Positions 46,401 through 59,542 of a DNA stretch of 64,000 nt are shown one piece after another. Every line of letters begins with the position of its first letter. Position 1 is the first letter of the stretch. The DNA comes from Paragordius varius (taxonomy: Eukaryota; Nematomorpha): assembly GCA_964247055.1 (NCBI GenBank), contig OZ176057.1, positions 4,340,001 through 4,404,000 of the forward strand, given 5' to 3'. The position numbers were made by a program, and so were the translations under genes. The notes beneath the pieces are model-generated. The model made no database searches and was not told the origin of the DNA. It saw nothing but the letters and a program-made list of their open reading frames with translations.

Positions 46401-47450
46401 CAAAAAATTTACTTTTTAAATTATTTTTTGTTTTAAGAGTTGTCACACTACAATACAGACAATATTGCATAGCTGTTTACTTGAAATCTAACTCAGATAC
46501 GTCAAATAAAATAGTCTGGCTAACCCGCATTTTCAATTTAACGGCCATCTCATTAAACAAATACTAGTGGACTTAATAAATATTATCCTATCTTAATCAT
46601 GGCTGTAATTAGTCATATTACATATATTATTAATTTGTATTCCATTGCCAAATTAAAATGTTAACATTTGCCTACGTGTTTTTATTAATTAAATTATCTA
46701 AAAATTTAAATTTAGTTTCTTGTTTTTGTTTATAAAAAAATTGATGAATGATATTTTACATAGAGAACTCATAGTAAACGAATAATTTAAGGGTAATATT
46801 TTCCAGACTTAAAAATTAACGGCTTGAAAATAGAACTTTAACAAGCAAAATAGAGATAAAACAAAGTAAACATATTTTTGTTACAATTAAACCACAACAT
46901 CGGTAAGCAAAAATATTCTGATAAATAACTTAGTTTGCTATTGCCTTAGTGCTACAACACTTTTAGACAGCTACTTTATATAAAATAATCACAAAATTAA
47001 AGTATTATTTTATTTTATTAAAAATAGTTTTTATTAAATATTTAAGTAACCTCGTTATATTTAAAAAATGGCCAACAATATATATATGATAATGAACATT
47101 TTTTCAACTCAAAAATATTAATTCATTTCGAGTTTTTATTAATTATAGGAAGCTCTTTTTTGAATCTAATCAGGAGGATGAATTTTTAAATAACATGAGT
47201 TAATTGGTTTAATTCAAGAAATATGTGATTTTATAATCTGGTAAAGTTTTTTTATACCGTTTCTACCATGTCGAAATTCCATTAATTACATCTATTATTG
47301 TTAAAGATTAAATCTCTAAACTAAATTTTCTTTTATATAAAAGTAATATGTAACAAGATAATTATTCCATATTTCGGCCACTGCTTTATTTATTCTGGTT
47401 TGGCTATTCCCGCTTATGTAAATTTCCACAAAACACCTTTAAAATTATTA
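43461..47450. other. unit copy 1, non-coding remainder
   Basis: AT-rich unit sequence with no recognised gene. The 64-codon frame at 44155-44349 recurs in copy 2 (52192) with two substitutions, but its composition is ordinary and copy 3 breaks it. Repeat H lies near 45690. Confidence 0.5.
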
Positions 47451-47454
47451 TACA

Positions 47455-47690
47455 TTCATAAACCAGATGACAAAAAAATTAAAAAATAAGAAATAATATA
47501 ACATTGTGATATATGAGTTATTTAATATAAATGTTAAGATACTGATAGTGAGTTTAGCTAATAAGATTAAAAAACTTTATTATAGTTACAGAAAAATGTT
47601 TTTTATTTTAGTGATTGTAATATAAACCTAAATTACATGATATAAAACTATTTATGAATTGTAAATTTTGTGTTTTTGGCATTATATAAG
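47455..47690. mobile_element. fragment of foldback element C (unit copy 1)
   Basis: ATTCATAAACCAGATGACAAAAAAAT, TAAATGTTAAGAT...TAGTGAGTTTAG and TTACATGATATAAAACTATTTAT match the right arm of C (26380-26645). It is heavily decayed. The same fragment is at 57165-57385. (Landmarks shortened: CATAAACCAGATGAC; TAGTGAGTTTAG.). Confidence 0.6.
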
Positions 47691-48883
47691 TCATCATTGA
47701 TTATTTTATAGCATAGTTTATAATTTATTCAGCATCTAACGAAATTCATGTTTCCTTGGAGAGTTTCTATTAATGTATTTCAAAAAATATAAAGTTACTA
47801 TATGTAAGTCAATTATAAAAACACTAAATAATGGCTATAGTATTAGGTATACATAAGTATATAGTATATACTTCATTATCTAAAAAATGTTTAAGGCAAT
47901 TTCACAAGTTTAATTATATAGTAATTAAGGGTTTAATAATTCTAATTCAACAAATCGGAGCTGTTTGTTAATTACATACGCTCATAATTTAATAGTAAAC
48001 CAGAAAGACACACAAGTTGATATAAAAAACTGCTTATATTTATAATATATTTCGTGTCTGGTAAAAAAATATCGATATATTTTTTATGCATTTGTATAAA
48101 TATATATTATGATTTGGTGTTATAACTAAAGTAGATTGAAATTGTGCATATGTAAATTTGTAGGCGCTTTGATAAAAAATATTTTGATAATGGCCCATCA
48201 CAAATCAAATGGCGAACATTAACAAAAACTATGAGAGAAATATATGTATGAAAAATGGGATTAATAAGCTTGATAAGTTTATCCCACATGAACAAACATA
48301 AATAACTTTGATGAGCTTTAATATCAAAAATTATGGCTTATGCAAAAGTAGCTTTATTTTATATATTGGTTTTTGTAAATCTATTCCATATACAACAAAT
48401 CTAAATGACTCTTGCAACAAAATTCTCAATGTGTCATAAGACCAGGTTGTAACTTATTGGAAGCCAACGTACACAGGTCATCGGCAACAAATACCCTAAA
48501 TTTTGGATTTATTGTAAAAACTTGGCAAGTTTTTAATCAACTCATATCAATAAAAGCAGTAATGTTGCTTGTTTTAGACCTATTCGACTATATTTATCCT
48601 GTACAGGAGTACGCTGATAGAGCTGGGCTTTAATCAGTTCTACCTTAAGAATGGCATATTATATTATTTCCGGCATGGCACTTATATATTATCTTAGAAA
48701 CGGGCGAAATGAGTGTACGATGTTTAATATTTTTCTAAAAAATGACTTTTTTTAATCATATACGCTTGGATATCATATCGTTATTACTATAATTTTATCA
48801 AAAACTTTATTTTTAATTTTATAGCTAAATTTAAAAAGCAATTATAATAGCATATTTTTATGAAAAAAATGATATGGTTTTAA

Positions 48884-49455
48884 CACTTAGATTCAAATTG
48901 GGATATCATACTCCAGACTTAATTTAAGTTAGGATTTTTAAAAAACTACTGAAGGAAATGGTCCCGATTTAAATTTATACTTCTATCCTAATAAATATTA
49001 AATAAATATGCCAAAATTTCCAAATAAAATTTTGTTTTTAAAAAAAGTTCCATGTCAAACTACATCAATGCATTTTTATTTTTCAAAATTTTTACAAAAT
49101 ATCGTTTTCATTTAATTTTAAGGGTAAAATTAAAGCTAATTTTTTATTTAAATCACATCTAACATTGATAGCAATAGAAAAAGCGGTTTATTTTCGATTA
49201 TTTTTCAATTTAATTATTGCACATATGTTACGTTGACTAAATTTTTACCTTTCGGTATTAGCTTAAAATAAGCAATATTAAGTATTTTAAAAAAAAGTTT
49301 TTATATATTTCGGTTTATGTTTTATAAGTGCCAAATTTTGCCATGGTTTTGATTCCTTCCATAATTTTTTAATAATCATATTCCAAACAGGCCTAGGGTA
49401 TTTACCTACCCCAATTTGAATCGAAGGACTAAAATGAATTTGTTGTATCTAAGTG
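48884..49455 (+). mobile_element. family D TTAA-target MITE (unit copy 2)
   Basis: Same borders as the copy-1 element: TTAA on both sides and CACTTAGATTCAAATTGGG at the left end. Confidence 0.8.
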
Positions 49456-49523
49456 TTAAAGGTGATTATATATTATTTAAATAAAAATTTTTTAATAAAA
49501 CTAAATAAAATATTTAAATTTAA

Positions 49524-50284
49524 TTATAGGATTTACAGTTCAAAAACCTTAAATTTGAATTCACCCTAAAACAATAAATTTATCCTTAAACAATTCTAAT
49601 TTACCCTATTATAATTATTTATTTTCGAACCAATATAATTTATTATATATATAAAATATATTTATTGCATAGTTTATTATTTTTTCAGTATTATTTTAAT
49701 TTAAAACAAATTTTATTTTTTTACAAAATAAAATATAAGTAATTTTTATTATATCAGAAAATGTTATGGCGGTAGGCGCCATCTCCTTATAAGTTATAAA
49801 TCAAGAGGAGTATAGATAGTTAGTCCACCGAGTTGCAAGTTGGATTTATTATTATATCCTAATTAACAGAGACTATGAGAAACCACGTTTAGACTCTAAG
49901 CTCTATAATATTCATTGCCCCGACTCTATTCGGTTTCAAATTTTCTAAAACTCATATATATAATTCCTGAACTGGTAAGTGTTTACCCGTGTTCATTATG
50001 TCTGACTGATGAGTCCACAACAAGGACCAAACGCGTCTCACACTGTGACACGTGGTGAAAACTGTCAACAAAATTTGGCTTCACGTAGTCTCTGTTGTTA
50101 ACTAGGATATACTAATATATCCAACCTGCAACTCGGTAGACTAACTATCTATACTCTTCTTGATTTATAAGAAATTTTTTTATTTTAAAAATCACTAATT
50201 TATTTTTAGGATTATGAATTGTTCAAGGGTGAATTTAAAGTGTTTGAGGGTGGATTTAAATTGTTTAAGGGTTAACTATAAATG
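49524..50284. mobile_element. family B element carrying nested element E (unit copy 2)
   Basis: Duplicate of 41475-42243, differing by a handful of bases. Confidence 0.65.
49786..50171. mobile_element. element E with hammerhead-like centre (unit copy 2)
   Basis: Duplicate of 41735-42119. The hammerhead-like core is at 50006-50031 and has the same CAAA in place of GAAA. The closing bases of stem III differ by one (GTGGTG versus GTGGTA). Confidence 0.75.
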
Positions 50285-50647
50285 ACATATATTGTAAGAC
50301 TAAAGTGTATCTAAGCCCATCTATTAAATGTTTTAATAATAAAGTTATTTTTATGATGCAACAAATACAAAACAGCTTATTGATATTAAGAAGTTTATAC
50401 GACTCAGAATGCTGAATATGAATATAAAATTAGTGTGTATCTTTTAGTCTATTCTTTTATCGGAACTTCCCAAAGAAAGTATTGGGACTCTGAATAATAC
50501 GGTGTACAAAATTAGTCCTGAAGAATAACTTGATGAAACAAATATATAATCTGGAAAAATGTATCAAGATTATCATGGTGATTTTGGTTTTGGCCTTCAC
50601 CATTATCAAACGGAAAATTTAATAAATATATTCTATATAAATAAAAG

Positions 50648-51510
50648 GCACAAACAAAGTCTTCCAAAAATTAAATGAATATTTGAAACACAACATTATT
50701 GGAGTTGGGTGCGCCCCTCACATTATCCACAATTCCATACAAACCGCGGCGGATTTGCCTTCTATCGATTTTAAACATTTATCAAAAAATTTATTCATAT
50801 TTTCTATTTGTACTATTCGCATTAAAGCAATAAAGGCTTTTGTTTAGAATCCGAAACTGAATACAAAAAATATAAGGTTATTGTAAAACTCGATAGTTGG
50901 CATTATTACCCGTTGACTCAAAATCTTTAAAAGACAAATGCGCAGAGAACGACCTTATAAAAGTTATGTTCCCATTATGTTTCGTAAAGATTTAAGTAAG
51001 CTCGAGGATAATAGATTGATTAATTAAAATACATTTTTATGAAGTAAAAGCATTTAATACGAATCATTATGATTATTTAACAGCATGGTCAATTCGACGA
51101 TAATTAAGTTCTCCTCGATTGATTGTTCGAAGAGATATTGAAAATGATTTTCTAATTTGTTTTATTGATGAAATTGAACTTTTTGATGAAAGAATTTATA
51201 GGAAATTATGCGTGGAAGAGAAAAAGATACATGAATGGATCAAAAGTGTTTAATACTGATTTAAGGTGGTTAAAAATTTTTACCAATTTTTTACATAAAT
51301 TGTCCGGTGTGAAAATTTAATAAGTTTAATTTAATTAGCTATTTGTCTACCTAGACCAAGCGGCTACCGAAAGAGTTTTTTCGTTGATAAAAAAATATGG
51401 ACTACGGAAAAAATACAACTCACAATAGATACCTTGAAAGCAATATTGTAATAGTCAAACATAATATAGAAGAAATTGTGAATCTTTTTTCGATAACATT
51501 TCACAAACAC
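50648..51510 (+). pseudogene. second hAT transposase relic (unit copy 2)
   Basis: Duplicate of the relic at 42600-43460, with the same broken catalytic region and AATERVFS motif. Confidence 0.75.
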
Positions 51511-53886
51511 TAAATTATTGGGAGAAATACATAAATCCAAAAAATATATAAATTGTTAACTTTTGGACATTATTATTACTATTAAAAATAATTAAGTATT
51601 AATAATATATGTCACATATACCATTGATTGGATAGACCCATAACTATTTAATTATGTTTGAATTTTACACTGTAGCAAAGTCGGTATTTAAATAACTTTC
51701 TATCGAGGCCCCTACCTTTTTTTCATCAACGCATACTTTTATCTGCTGTCAAATAGCCATAACTTATCAAAAATCTTTGAAACAGAACTTTCAAACGTGT
51801 GTGAATAATTTTATCTAGCAACATCATATAATTCCCTCTATTTTTGTTATCATATATTTGTTAATAATATTGTTTTTAGCAATTTTGTTAGCATTTTTTT
51901 AAAACAAACATACCATTATAATATTGTTGTATATCCATATATATATAACATATGATATAATTATATGTACATACATTTATATTAAGTTTTTGTTGGATAT
52001 TTTAATTGTTTCTAATGAGATAAATAGTAACGAACAAGATAATTTAATATAAAACACCAAAAATCTGGTGTAACAAATAGGCAAAGTATGTTTTAATTTT
52101 GTACTGCGTCAGGGTATAAAATATCTTGTCGCATTATTCTAAAACGGGCTAGGTTTAAACGCAAAAACCGTATTTTGCAACTTAAATAGTTTTGCAAAAA
52201 AATTTAAAATGCATAGTTTTAGAAATTCAATTTTTAGCAAAATTTTGTCGGAGCATGCCTACTTTTTTAGGAATGATGGAAATAAAAACACTTTTAGATA
52301 CTTTAAAAACATTTTTCCACATAACTGATAATGGTGAACATGCCTTAAAATTTTATTTAGGTTCATTTATTTTCAAATTTTGGTAAATTTTTATATAAAA
52401 ACACAATCTATATTTGACATAAATTTGAAGCCAAACGAATATAATTGGAGGCGATAGAAATGTTGCGCATATTTAATATGTTTTTATAATATTTAAAAGC
52501 GTTTTTATACGTTTTTATGCCTAAAAAGGATTAAGTATGCTTCGGCATTTAACTGTTTGCTAAAATTTTTTGTTTTTTATGTCAAAACTCAACATATGAA
52601 TATAATGCCCAATCCCGGCCTTTTACCTTTGTTTTAAAAGCTGGCCCGTTTTAAGAAAGCAAAAAAATGGGACTTTAGGAGTGGACTCTATATAGTTAAA
52701 TCAAACATGGTGCTGCTAAACCACTCAAAATGTAACAGTATTAGCTTTAGCAACCAAGCTAATGCATAATGATAAAATATTTATATCATTTATAAATGCG
52801 CCTATCGTCATCTTTGCAAAAACTGTTTTTTTTAATCTGGTAGATCTGGTGGCTATTAAAAAAAATTTTTAATGTATAACATTTGGCATTTAAACGACTT
52901 TTTTTATTTAGTGGTGAAGGGGGGTGGGGAAATATGTTTGGAGATGAGTTTAAACTATGCACTTTACAAAAAAAACTTATCAAAGTTCTATATAAAGTGA
53001 TGAAAAGAAGCTAAAATACTAATGTTTTTTTAAACAATTAACTTTTGATGGTCTTATAAAACAATACATATATAACTATTATACCTGAGACAACTGCAAG
53101 GATTAATATTAGTATAATCTTCATTTTTGATTGTATCGAGGTAAAAATACAAAAATAATATTAAAATATATTAGGGAGGATTAACGCGTATCCTAAGTAA
53201 TAAGTATACGATTAAATGGTTGGTGTACGTGTATAGTATATAATTTATGTTTATATAAACTTATCTAAACGCCAAAATTCTCCGAATTACAGTACTCTCT
53301 ATCAAATTTTCTATCCCTATAACTAATAAGAGCTATTAAATATAAACATATCCTTATTAAATAACATACAAAATTTATTAAGATATATTATTAAACCTTG
53401 ATATGCAAAGCTCAACAAAATTTTTATTCAGTTTTATTACAATATCTAAATATAAAAACGTTCGAATTTTATCTGCTTATATATTCTAGTTTAAATTATA
53501 TTACTAATATATTACATTTATAAATTTTGAAATATTTATCAATTTTAAGTTGTAACTTTATTGAAATTCTTGGTCCTATTTATATTTTAATGTAAATGGT
53601 TGTAAATATTAAAAAGGAACAAATGAGTTAGCTTACACTTTATTAAGTATTCTTTTCTGCTCTTACGGTTTGGCAAAATTTTATGCACCACGGTTAAAAC
53701 TTTAGATATTGGAGATTAATTATATGCAGTAAAAATTGAAAATTTACGGGCAAAACAAAAAAAATAAAATTTTTTATACAATATAATCATGCTTTTTACA
53801 TTATTTAATTTAACTCATTATTTAAAATTGCCACGTATGGATAGAGATGTGTCATTGGTAACAATCAACCATATAGTTTTTAATAA
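51511..53886. other. unit copy 2, non-coding remainder up to the Helitron
   Basis: Matches 43461-45851; a 14-bp stretch present in copy 1 near 43790 (AAACGAAGTATATTG) is missing here at about 51831. No gene recognised. Confidence 0.5.
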
Positions 53887-55558
53887 TCTATATATTTATA
53901 AAAATGGAAAATGCTGGCTTTGTGATCTGGTACAGGAAAACCGGTAGACCCAATCAAATCCAAATATCGAAAAAATATAATCATTAATAAATGTCCCGAC
54001 AATAGCTTCGCCCTTTTTTTGAAATAGGCCCCCAGTTCGGGCCCACCCCGTATGAAAAACGGGTTTTTTTTGAAAACAGAAGTCCACGAAATCGTGTTTT
54101 TGAGACAATTTTCCGGAGAACGTGTTGGACCATTCAATTTCAAATATAATTTTTGTCTACTTATTTTCGATTGCGCCGAACATAGTCGAGCCACTTTTTT
54201 GATTTAGGCCCTCTTTTTACCCGCTCCCCCCGTAAAATGCCATTTTTTTCAAAAAACAAAGTCCACAAAAATAATTTTTTAAATCGATTTTTCGCCCTAG
54301 GTATGAGACCGTAAAAATTCTATATGGATTCCACGTATTCCCTGTTAAAAGGCAAAAATTTTAGTCTACCGTTTATTTGATGATAGCTGCTGGGTAAGGA
54401 GCTACCCGCTAAAAACTGATTTTTCATATAACTTTGTGATCTGTTTCCGGAAAACCGGTGAACCCAATCAAATCCAAACATCGAAAAAATTTAATCATTA
54501 ATGAATGCCCCGACAATAGCTTCGCCCTTTTTTGGAATTAGGTCCCCAGTTCGGGCCCACCCCGTGTGAAAAATGGGTTAAGTCAATTTTTTGGAGAACG
54601 TGTTGGACCATTCAATTTCAAATATGAATTTTGTTTACTTATTTTTGATCGCGCTGAACATAGTCGAGTCACTTTTTTGATTTAGGCCCTCTTTTTACCC
54701 GCTACCCCCGTAAAATGCCATTTTTTTCAAAAAAAAACAAAGTCCACAAAAATATTTTTTTGATTGTATTTTTTTGTCCACGGTATGAGACTGTAAAAAT
54801 TCGAGAAAGATTTTTCGTATTGCCTGTTAAAAGGCAAAAATTTTAGTCAAGCGTTTCTTTGATGATAGATGCTGAGTAAGGAGTATCTATCATATGCATA
54901 GCATGTTAAAAGATATATGGATATTAATACATTATTTATCCTCATCTATATATTTATAAAAATGGAAAATGCTGGCTTTGTGATCTGGTACAGGAAAACC
55001 GGTAGACCCAATCAAATCCAAATATCGAAAAAATATAATCATTAATAAATGTCCCGACAATAGCTTCGCCCTTTTTTTGAAATAGGCCCCCAGTTCGGGC
55101 CCACCCCGTATGAAAAACGGGTTTTTTTTGAAAACAGCCACGAAATCGTGTTTTTGAGACAATTTTCCGGAGAACGTGTTGGATCATTCAATTTCAAATA
55201 TAATTTTTGTCTACTTATTTTCGATTGCGCCGAACATAGTCGAGCCACTTTTTTGATTTAGGCCCTCTTTTTACCCGCTCCCCCCGTAAAATGCCATTTT
55301 TTCAAAAAACAAAGTCCACAAAAATAATTTTCTAAATCGATTTTTCGCCCTAGGTATGAGACCGTAAAAATTCAATAAAGATTCCACGTATTCCCTGTTA
55401 AAAGGCAAAAATTTTAGTCCACCGTTTATTTGATGATAGCTGCTGGGTAAGGAGCTACCCGCTAAAAACTGATTTTCATTCAAATCCAAACTTCGAACCC
55501 CCCCCCAGAAGTCCGAAGGACTTCCTCGGGCTGCGTAGCAGCACGAGATTCACGCTAG
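53887..55558 (+). mobile_element. Helitron (non-autonomous) with complete borders
   Basis: It starts TCTATATATTT after an A and ends GATTCACGCTAG before a T, exactly as Helitrons do. The uninterrupted site TTAATAATATAAC is present in copy 1 at about 45847-45859. Just inside the 3' end is a hairpin (CTCGGGCTGC, loop GTA, GCAGCACGAG; one mismatch), and before it a perfect palindrome GAAGTCCGAAGGACTTC. The interior is two full and one partial copy of a ~530-bp module (starting 53887, about 54430 and about 54944) plus a short tail. It encodes no Rep/helicase. The minus-strand frames between 53880 and 55489 fall in the module and are not genes. Confidence 0.9.
55536..55558 (+). terminator. Helitron 3' terminal hairpin and CTAG end
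   Basis: The hairpin proper spans about 55525-55547; seven bases plus CTAG follow. In Helitrons this structure is the transposition stop signal, not a transcription terminator. Confidence 0.75.
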
Positions 55559-57160
55559 TATAACATAAAATAATAAATTAAAAAAGTATGGTTATTTTTT
55601 ATAAATTAAGTATAACGTTTTGTCCCTATAATTTGAATTTTTTATGTAATCATCAGTTTGTCAATATTATTTAACAGAATGTTGATAAAATAAAATATTT
55701 TAGCTTTATATATAATATCTATGGGCTGTTGTAGTAGCGATTTTAGAGAATACAAAGATGATAGGTTGTAAAAAAGATAAGATTTTCTCAAAGTTTAAGC
55801 TTTCTAAGGCTATTAATCCTACGTGTTTCGATCTAAGGATTTCTTTGGTGTACACCTTAAAAAAATGATTTTTATCTTAATACAATAATCTATATTCTAT
55901 TATTATTTGTAAATAGTTTTAGCCTTTTCACAGCCAAAATTTGGTCGGTGCTGTATTTAACGGCTACATATATTTTTTCATATTGATTTTATATATCCTG
56001 TGCGGAAAATTTTGCACTTTCTATACTAATCATGATCAATGTTCGTAAAATTTTATAGTGTCATGTACGCAGATGTAAATTTTAAGTAATATATATCAGT
56101 GGTACGTATCCAAAAAATTTACTTTTTAAATTATTTTTTGTTTTAAGAGTTGTTACACTACAATACAGACAATATTGCATAGCTGTTTACTTGAAATCTA
56201 ACTCAGATACGTCAAATAAAATAGTCTGGCTAACCCGCATTTTCAATTTAACGGCCATCTCATTAAACAAATACTACTAGGGACTTAATAAATATTATCC
56301 TATCTTAATCATGGCTGTAATTAGTCATATTACATATATTATTAATTTGTATTCCATTGCCAAATTAAAATGTTAACATTTGCCTACGTGTTTTTATTAA
56401 TTAAATTATCTAAAAATTTAAATTTAGTTTCTTGTTTTTGTTTATAAAAAAATTGATGAATGATATTTTACATAGAGAACTCATAGTAAACGAAATCTAA
56501 TTTAAGGGTAATATTTTCCAGACTTAAAAATTAACGGCTTGAAAATAGAACTTTAACAAGCAAAATAGAGATAAAACAAAGTAAACATATTTTTGTTACA
56601 ATTAAACCACAACATCGGTAAGCAAAAATATTCTGATAAATAACTTAGTTTGCTATTGCCTTAGTGCTACAACACTTTTAGACAGCTACTTTATATAAAA
56701 TAATCACAAAATTAAAGTATTATTTTATTTTATTAAAAATAGTTTTTATTAAATATTTAAGTAACCTCGTTATATTTAAAAAATGGCCAACAATATATAT
56801 ATGATAATGAACATTTTTTCAACTCAAAAATATTAATTCATTTCGAGTTTTTATTAATTATAGGAAGCTCTTTTTTGAATCTAATCAGGAGGATGAATTT
56901 TTAAATAACATGAGTTAATTGGTTTAATTCAAGAAATATGTGATTTTATAATCTGGTAAAGTTTTTTTATACCGTTTCTACCATGTCGAAATTCCATTAA
57001 TTACATCTATTTTTGTTAAAGATTAAATCTCTAAACCAAATTTTCTTTTATATAAAAGTAATATGTAATAAGATAATTATTCCATATTTCGGCCACTGCT
57101 TTATTTATTCTGGTTTGGCTATTCCCGCTTATGCAAAGTTCCACAAAACAACTTTAAAAT
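55559..57160. other. unit copy 2, non-coding end part
   Basis: Matches 45852-47450 of copy 1 with few differences. No gene recognised. Confidence 0.5.
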
Positions 57161-57164
57161 TATA

Positions 57165-57385
57165 TTCATAAACCAGATGACAAAAAAATTAAAAAATAAA
57201 TAATATATTGTGATATATTTATTTAATATAAATGTTAAGATATTGATAGTGAGTTTAGATAATAAGATTCAAAAAATAATTGATTATAGTTATAGAAATG
57301 ATTTTTTTTAGATTTGATTGTAATATAAACCTAAATTACATGATATAAAACTATTTATAAATTGTAAATTTTGTGTTTTTGGCAT
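57165..57385. mobile_element. fragment of foldback element C (unit copy 2)
   Basis: Counterpart of 47455-47690 (CATAAACCAGATGAC, GATAGTGAGTTTAG, TACATGATATAAAACTATTT). Confidence 0.6.
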
Positions 57386-58186
57386 TATATAAGTCATCAT
57401 TGATTATTTTATAGCATAGTTTATAATTTATTCAACATCTAACGAAATTCATGTTTCCTTGGAGAGTTTCTATTAATGTATTTCAAAAAATATAGAGGTA
57501 AAACTATATGTAAGTCAATTATAAAAACACTAAATAATGGCTTATTAGGTATACATAGGTATACAGTATATATCCTTCATTATCTAAAAAATGTTTAAGG
57601 CAAATTTACAAGTTTAATTATATAGTAATTAAGGGTTTAATAATTCTAATTCAACAAATCGGAGCTGTTTGTTAATTACATACGCTCATAATTTAATAGT
57701 AAACCGGAATGACACACAAGTTGATATAAAAAACTGCTTATATTTATCATTTAGTATTCGGGTCGAGTTTCGTGTCTGGAAAAAAAATATCGATCGCTCT
57801 GTATTTTTTATGCATTTGTATAAAAATTTTATGATTTGGTGGAGTTATAACCAAAGTAGATTGAAATTGTGCATATGTAAATTTGTAGGCACTTTGATAT
57901 AAAAATTATTTGATAATGGCCCACAGTGGCGTACCGATGGGGGGGGCAAAGCGGTGCATCATGCCCCGGGCGCCGTTATTTAGGAGCGCCTAAATGATCA
58001 TTTTAAATTAAAATTAAATTATTCAAAAATAATAATAACTTTCAGGTAAGATTTTGCAACAATTTACGTAATAATCCCTAAAACAATATAAAAATTATAT
58101 AAATGAGATCAAAAGCAAACATTGTGCAAAAATAAACTTTCATATATGAATTCCCTTCAACATGTGCCAACCATTTTTTCGCTTAA

Positions 58187-59300
58187 CACTTGGATAAAAC
58201 ACATTCATTTCAGTCCTTCGATATAAATTGGGGTGGTTGGATACCCCTGGCCTGTTTAGATTAATTACTTTAAAAACTATCAATGGATGAAACCATAGCA
58301 AAAGTTTGCATTTTATAACCAATGTACCGAAATGTTTAAAAAAATTTATTCAAAAATACTTGATATAACATATTTTAAATTAAAACTCAAAGCTAAAAAT
58401 TTAGTCAATATATGTGTGTTTTAGCAAAATTAAAAAATAATACAAAATAAACCATTTCTGTTTCTATCAGTGATAGATGGGATTTAACACTTCGATTCAA
58501 ATTGGTGGTATATAAATACTCCAGACTAAATTTAAAATAATATTTTCAAAAAACTACTGAAGCAAACAATCCCAATTTAAATTTATGTTTCTATCCTTAT
58601 AAAAATTATATAAAAAAACCAAAACATCTAAATTAAATTTCGTTTTGAAAAAAAGTTCCATGTCAAACTACTTGGACGCCATTTATAATTTAAAAAAATT
58701 ATGCAAAATATTGTGGTTTGATTCTAACGTTAAAATTAAAGCTAATTTCTTATTTAAATTACATCTAACATTGATAGAAATAGAAAGAGTGGTTCATATT
58801 GTATTATTATTCAATTTAGCCAATGCGCATATGTTACATTGATTGAATTTTTAACATTGGGTTTTACAATAAAAAAAGAAATATCAAGTATTTTTGAAAA
58901 GAATTTTTTATAAATTTCGGTTTATCAATGTTATATAGGTGCATTGCCATGGTTTCGATTCCTTCTATATATTATAATTTATTTAATTTAAAACAGGCCT
59001 GAAATACCCCAATTTTAATTGAAGGACTGAAATGAATGTCTTGTATCCAAGTGTTAAATAAAAAATTAGCTTAAATATTCGCTTTAAATTAAATAAACAT
59101 GATATTTTGTAAAAATGGTGTCGAACTAGTTTGATATGTAACTTTTTTTAAAACTAAATTTTATTTAAATATTTCGGCTTATTTATATAATTTTTATTAT
59201 TATAGAAGGATAAATTTAATTTGGAACCGTTTAGTTCAGTTTTTTAAAAATATCAACTTAAATATCTGCCTATTTTGATATCCGAATGTGAATCGAAGTG
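58187..59300 (-). mobile_element. family D MITE (outer copy), interrupted by another D
   Basis: The left end TTAA-CACTTGGATAAAAC and right end AATCGAAGTG read as family D in reverse orientation. The pieces 58187-58493 and 59058-59300 sum to about 550 bp, the normal D size. Confidence 0.7.
58498..59053 (+). mobile_element. family D MITE (inner copy) inserted in a D element
   Basis: CACTTCGATTCAAATTGG to CCAAGTG, flanked by TTAA on both sides. The outer element's sequence continues across the duplicated TTAA. The 65-codon frame at 58645-58842 lies inside and is not a gene. Confidence 0.8.
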
Positions 59301-59542
59301 TTTATAAACGTTTCTTTCTCACGCACATATTGTTAATTCCTTTTTGTATTTAATTATTTTTTTTCTCTTCAAAACCTATCACCTATTCTTATAATTATAA
59401 TTGCTTTTTATTTTAATCATATTCAATTTTAAAATCCAATTTTATTTATTTAAATGCCCAAGATCATTCATCTCTAACAAGGTAGGTTTTTATTATTATA
59501 GCCTTGTATTTTTATAATTACTTTCATTTTCATCAGATATCA

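Larger units (their letters stand above)
37260..47755 (+). repeat. 8-kb tandem unit, copy 1 (with private hAT)
   Basis: The first of three head-to-tail units. Without the hAT at 37385-39790 it is about 8.08 kb. Shared unit landmarks: TATGTAAGTCAATTATAAAA near the start, AGCTGGGCTGTAATCAG, the D element, the hAT transposase relic, GGAGTGGACTCTATATAG, CATGATCAATGTTCGTAAAA, and a C fragment near the end. From about 40.26 to 47.4 kb it is almost identical to copy 2. The left boundary is set where similarity to 47756 and 57466 begins and is accurate to some tens of bases. Confidence 0.85.
47756..57465 (+). repeat. 8-kb tandem unit, copy 2 (with private Helitron)
   Basis: 9.71 kb, or about 8.04 kb without the Helitron at 53887-55558. 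From about 48.31 to 57.1 kb it is almost identical to copy 1. In the first 500 bp it is instead closer to copy 3 (both have AATCGGAGCTGTTTGTTAAT and GATAAGTTTATCCCACATG, which copy 1 lacks). A short deletion removes TTTAGTATTCGGGTCGAG near 48050. Confidence 0.85.

Noticed and set aside
53880-55489. Overlapping minus-strand frames of 68-104 codons
   Set aside because: All lie in the tandem modules of the Helitron and are repeated with them; no domain is recognisable.
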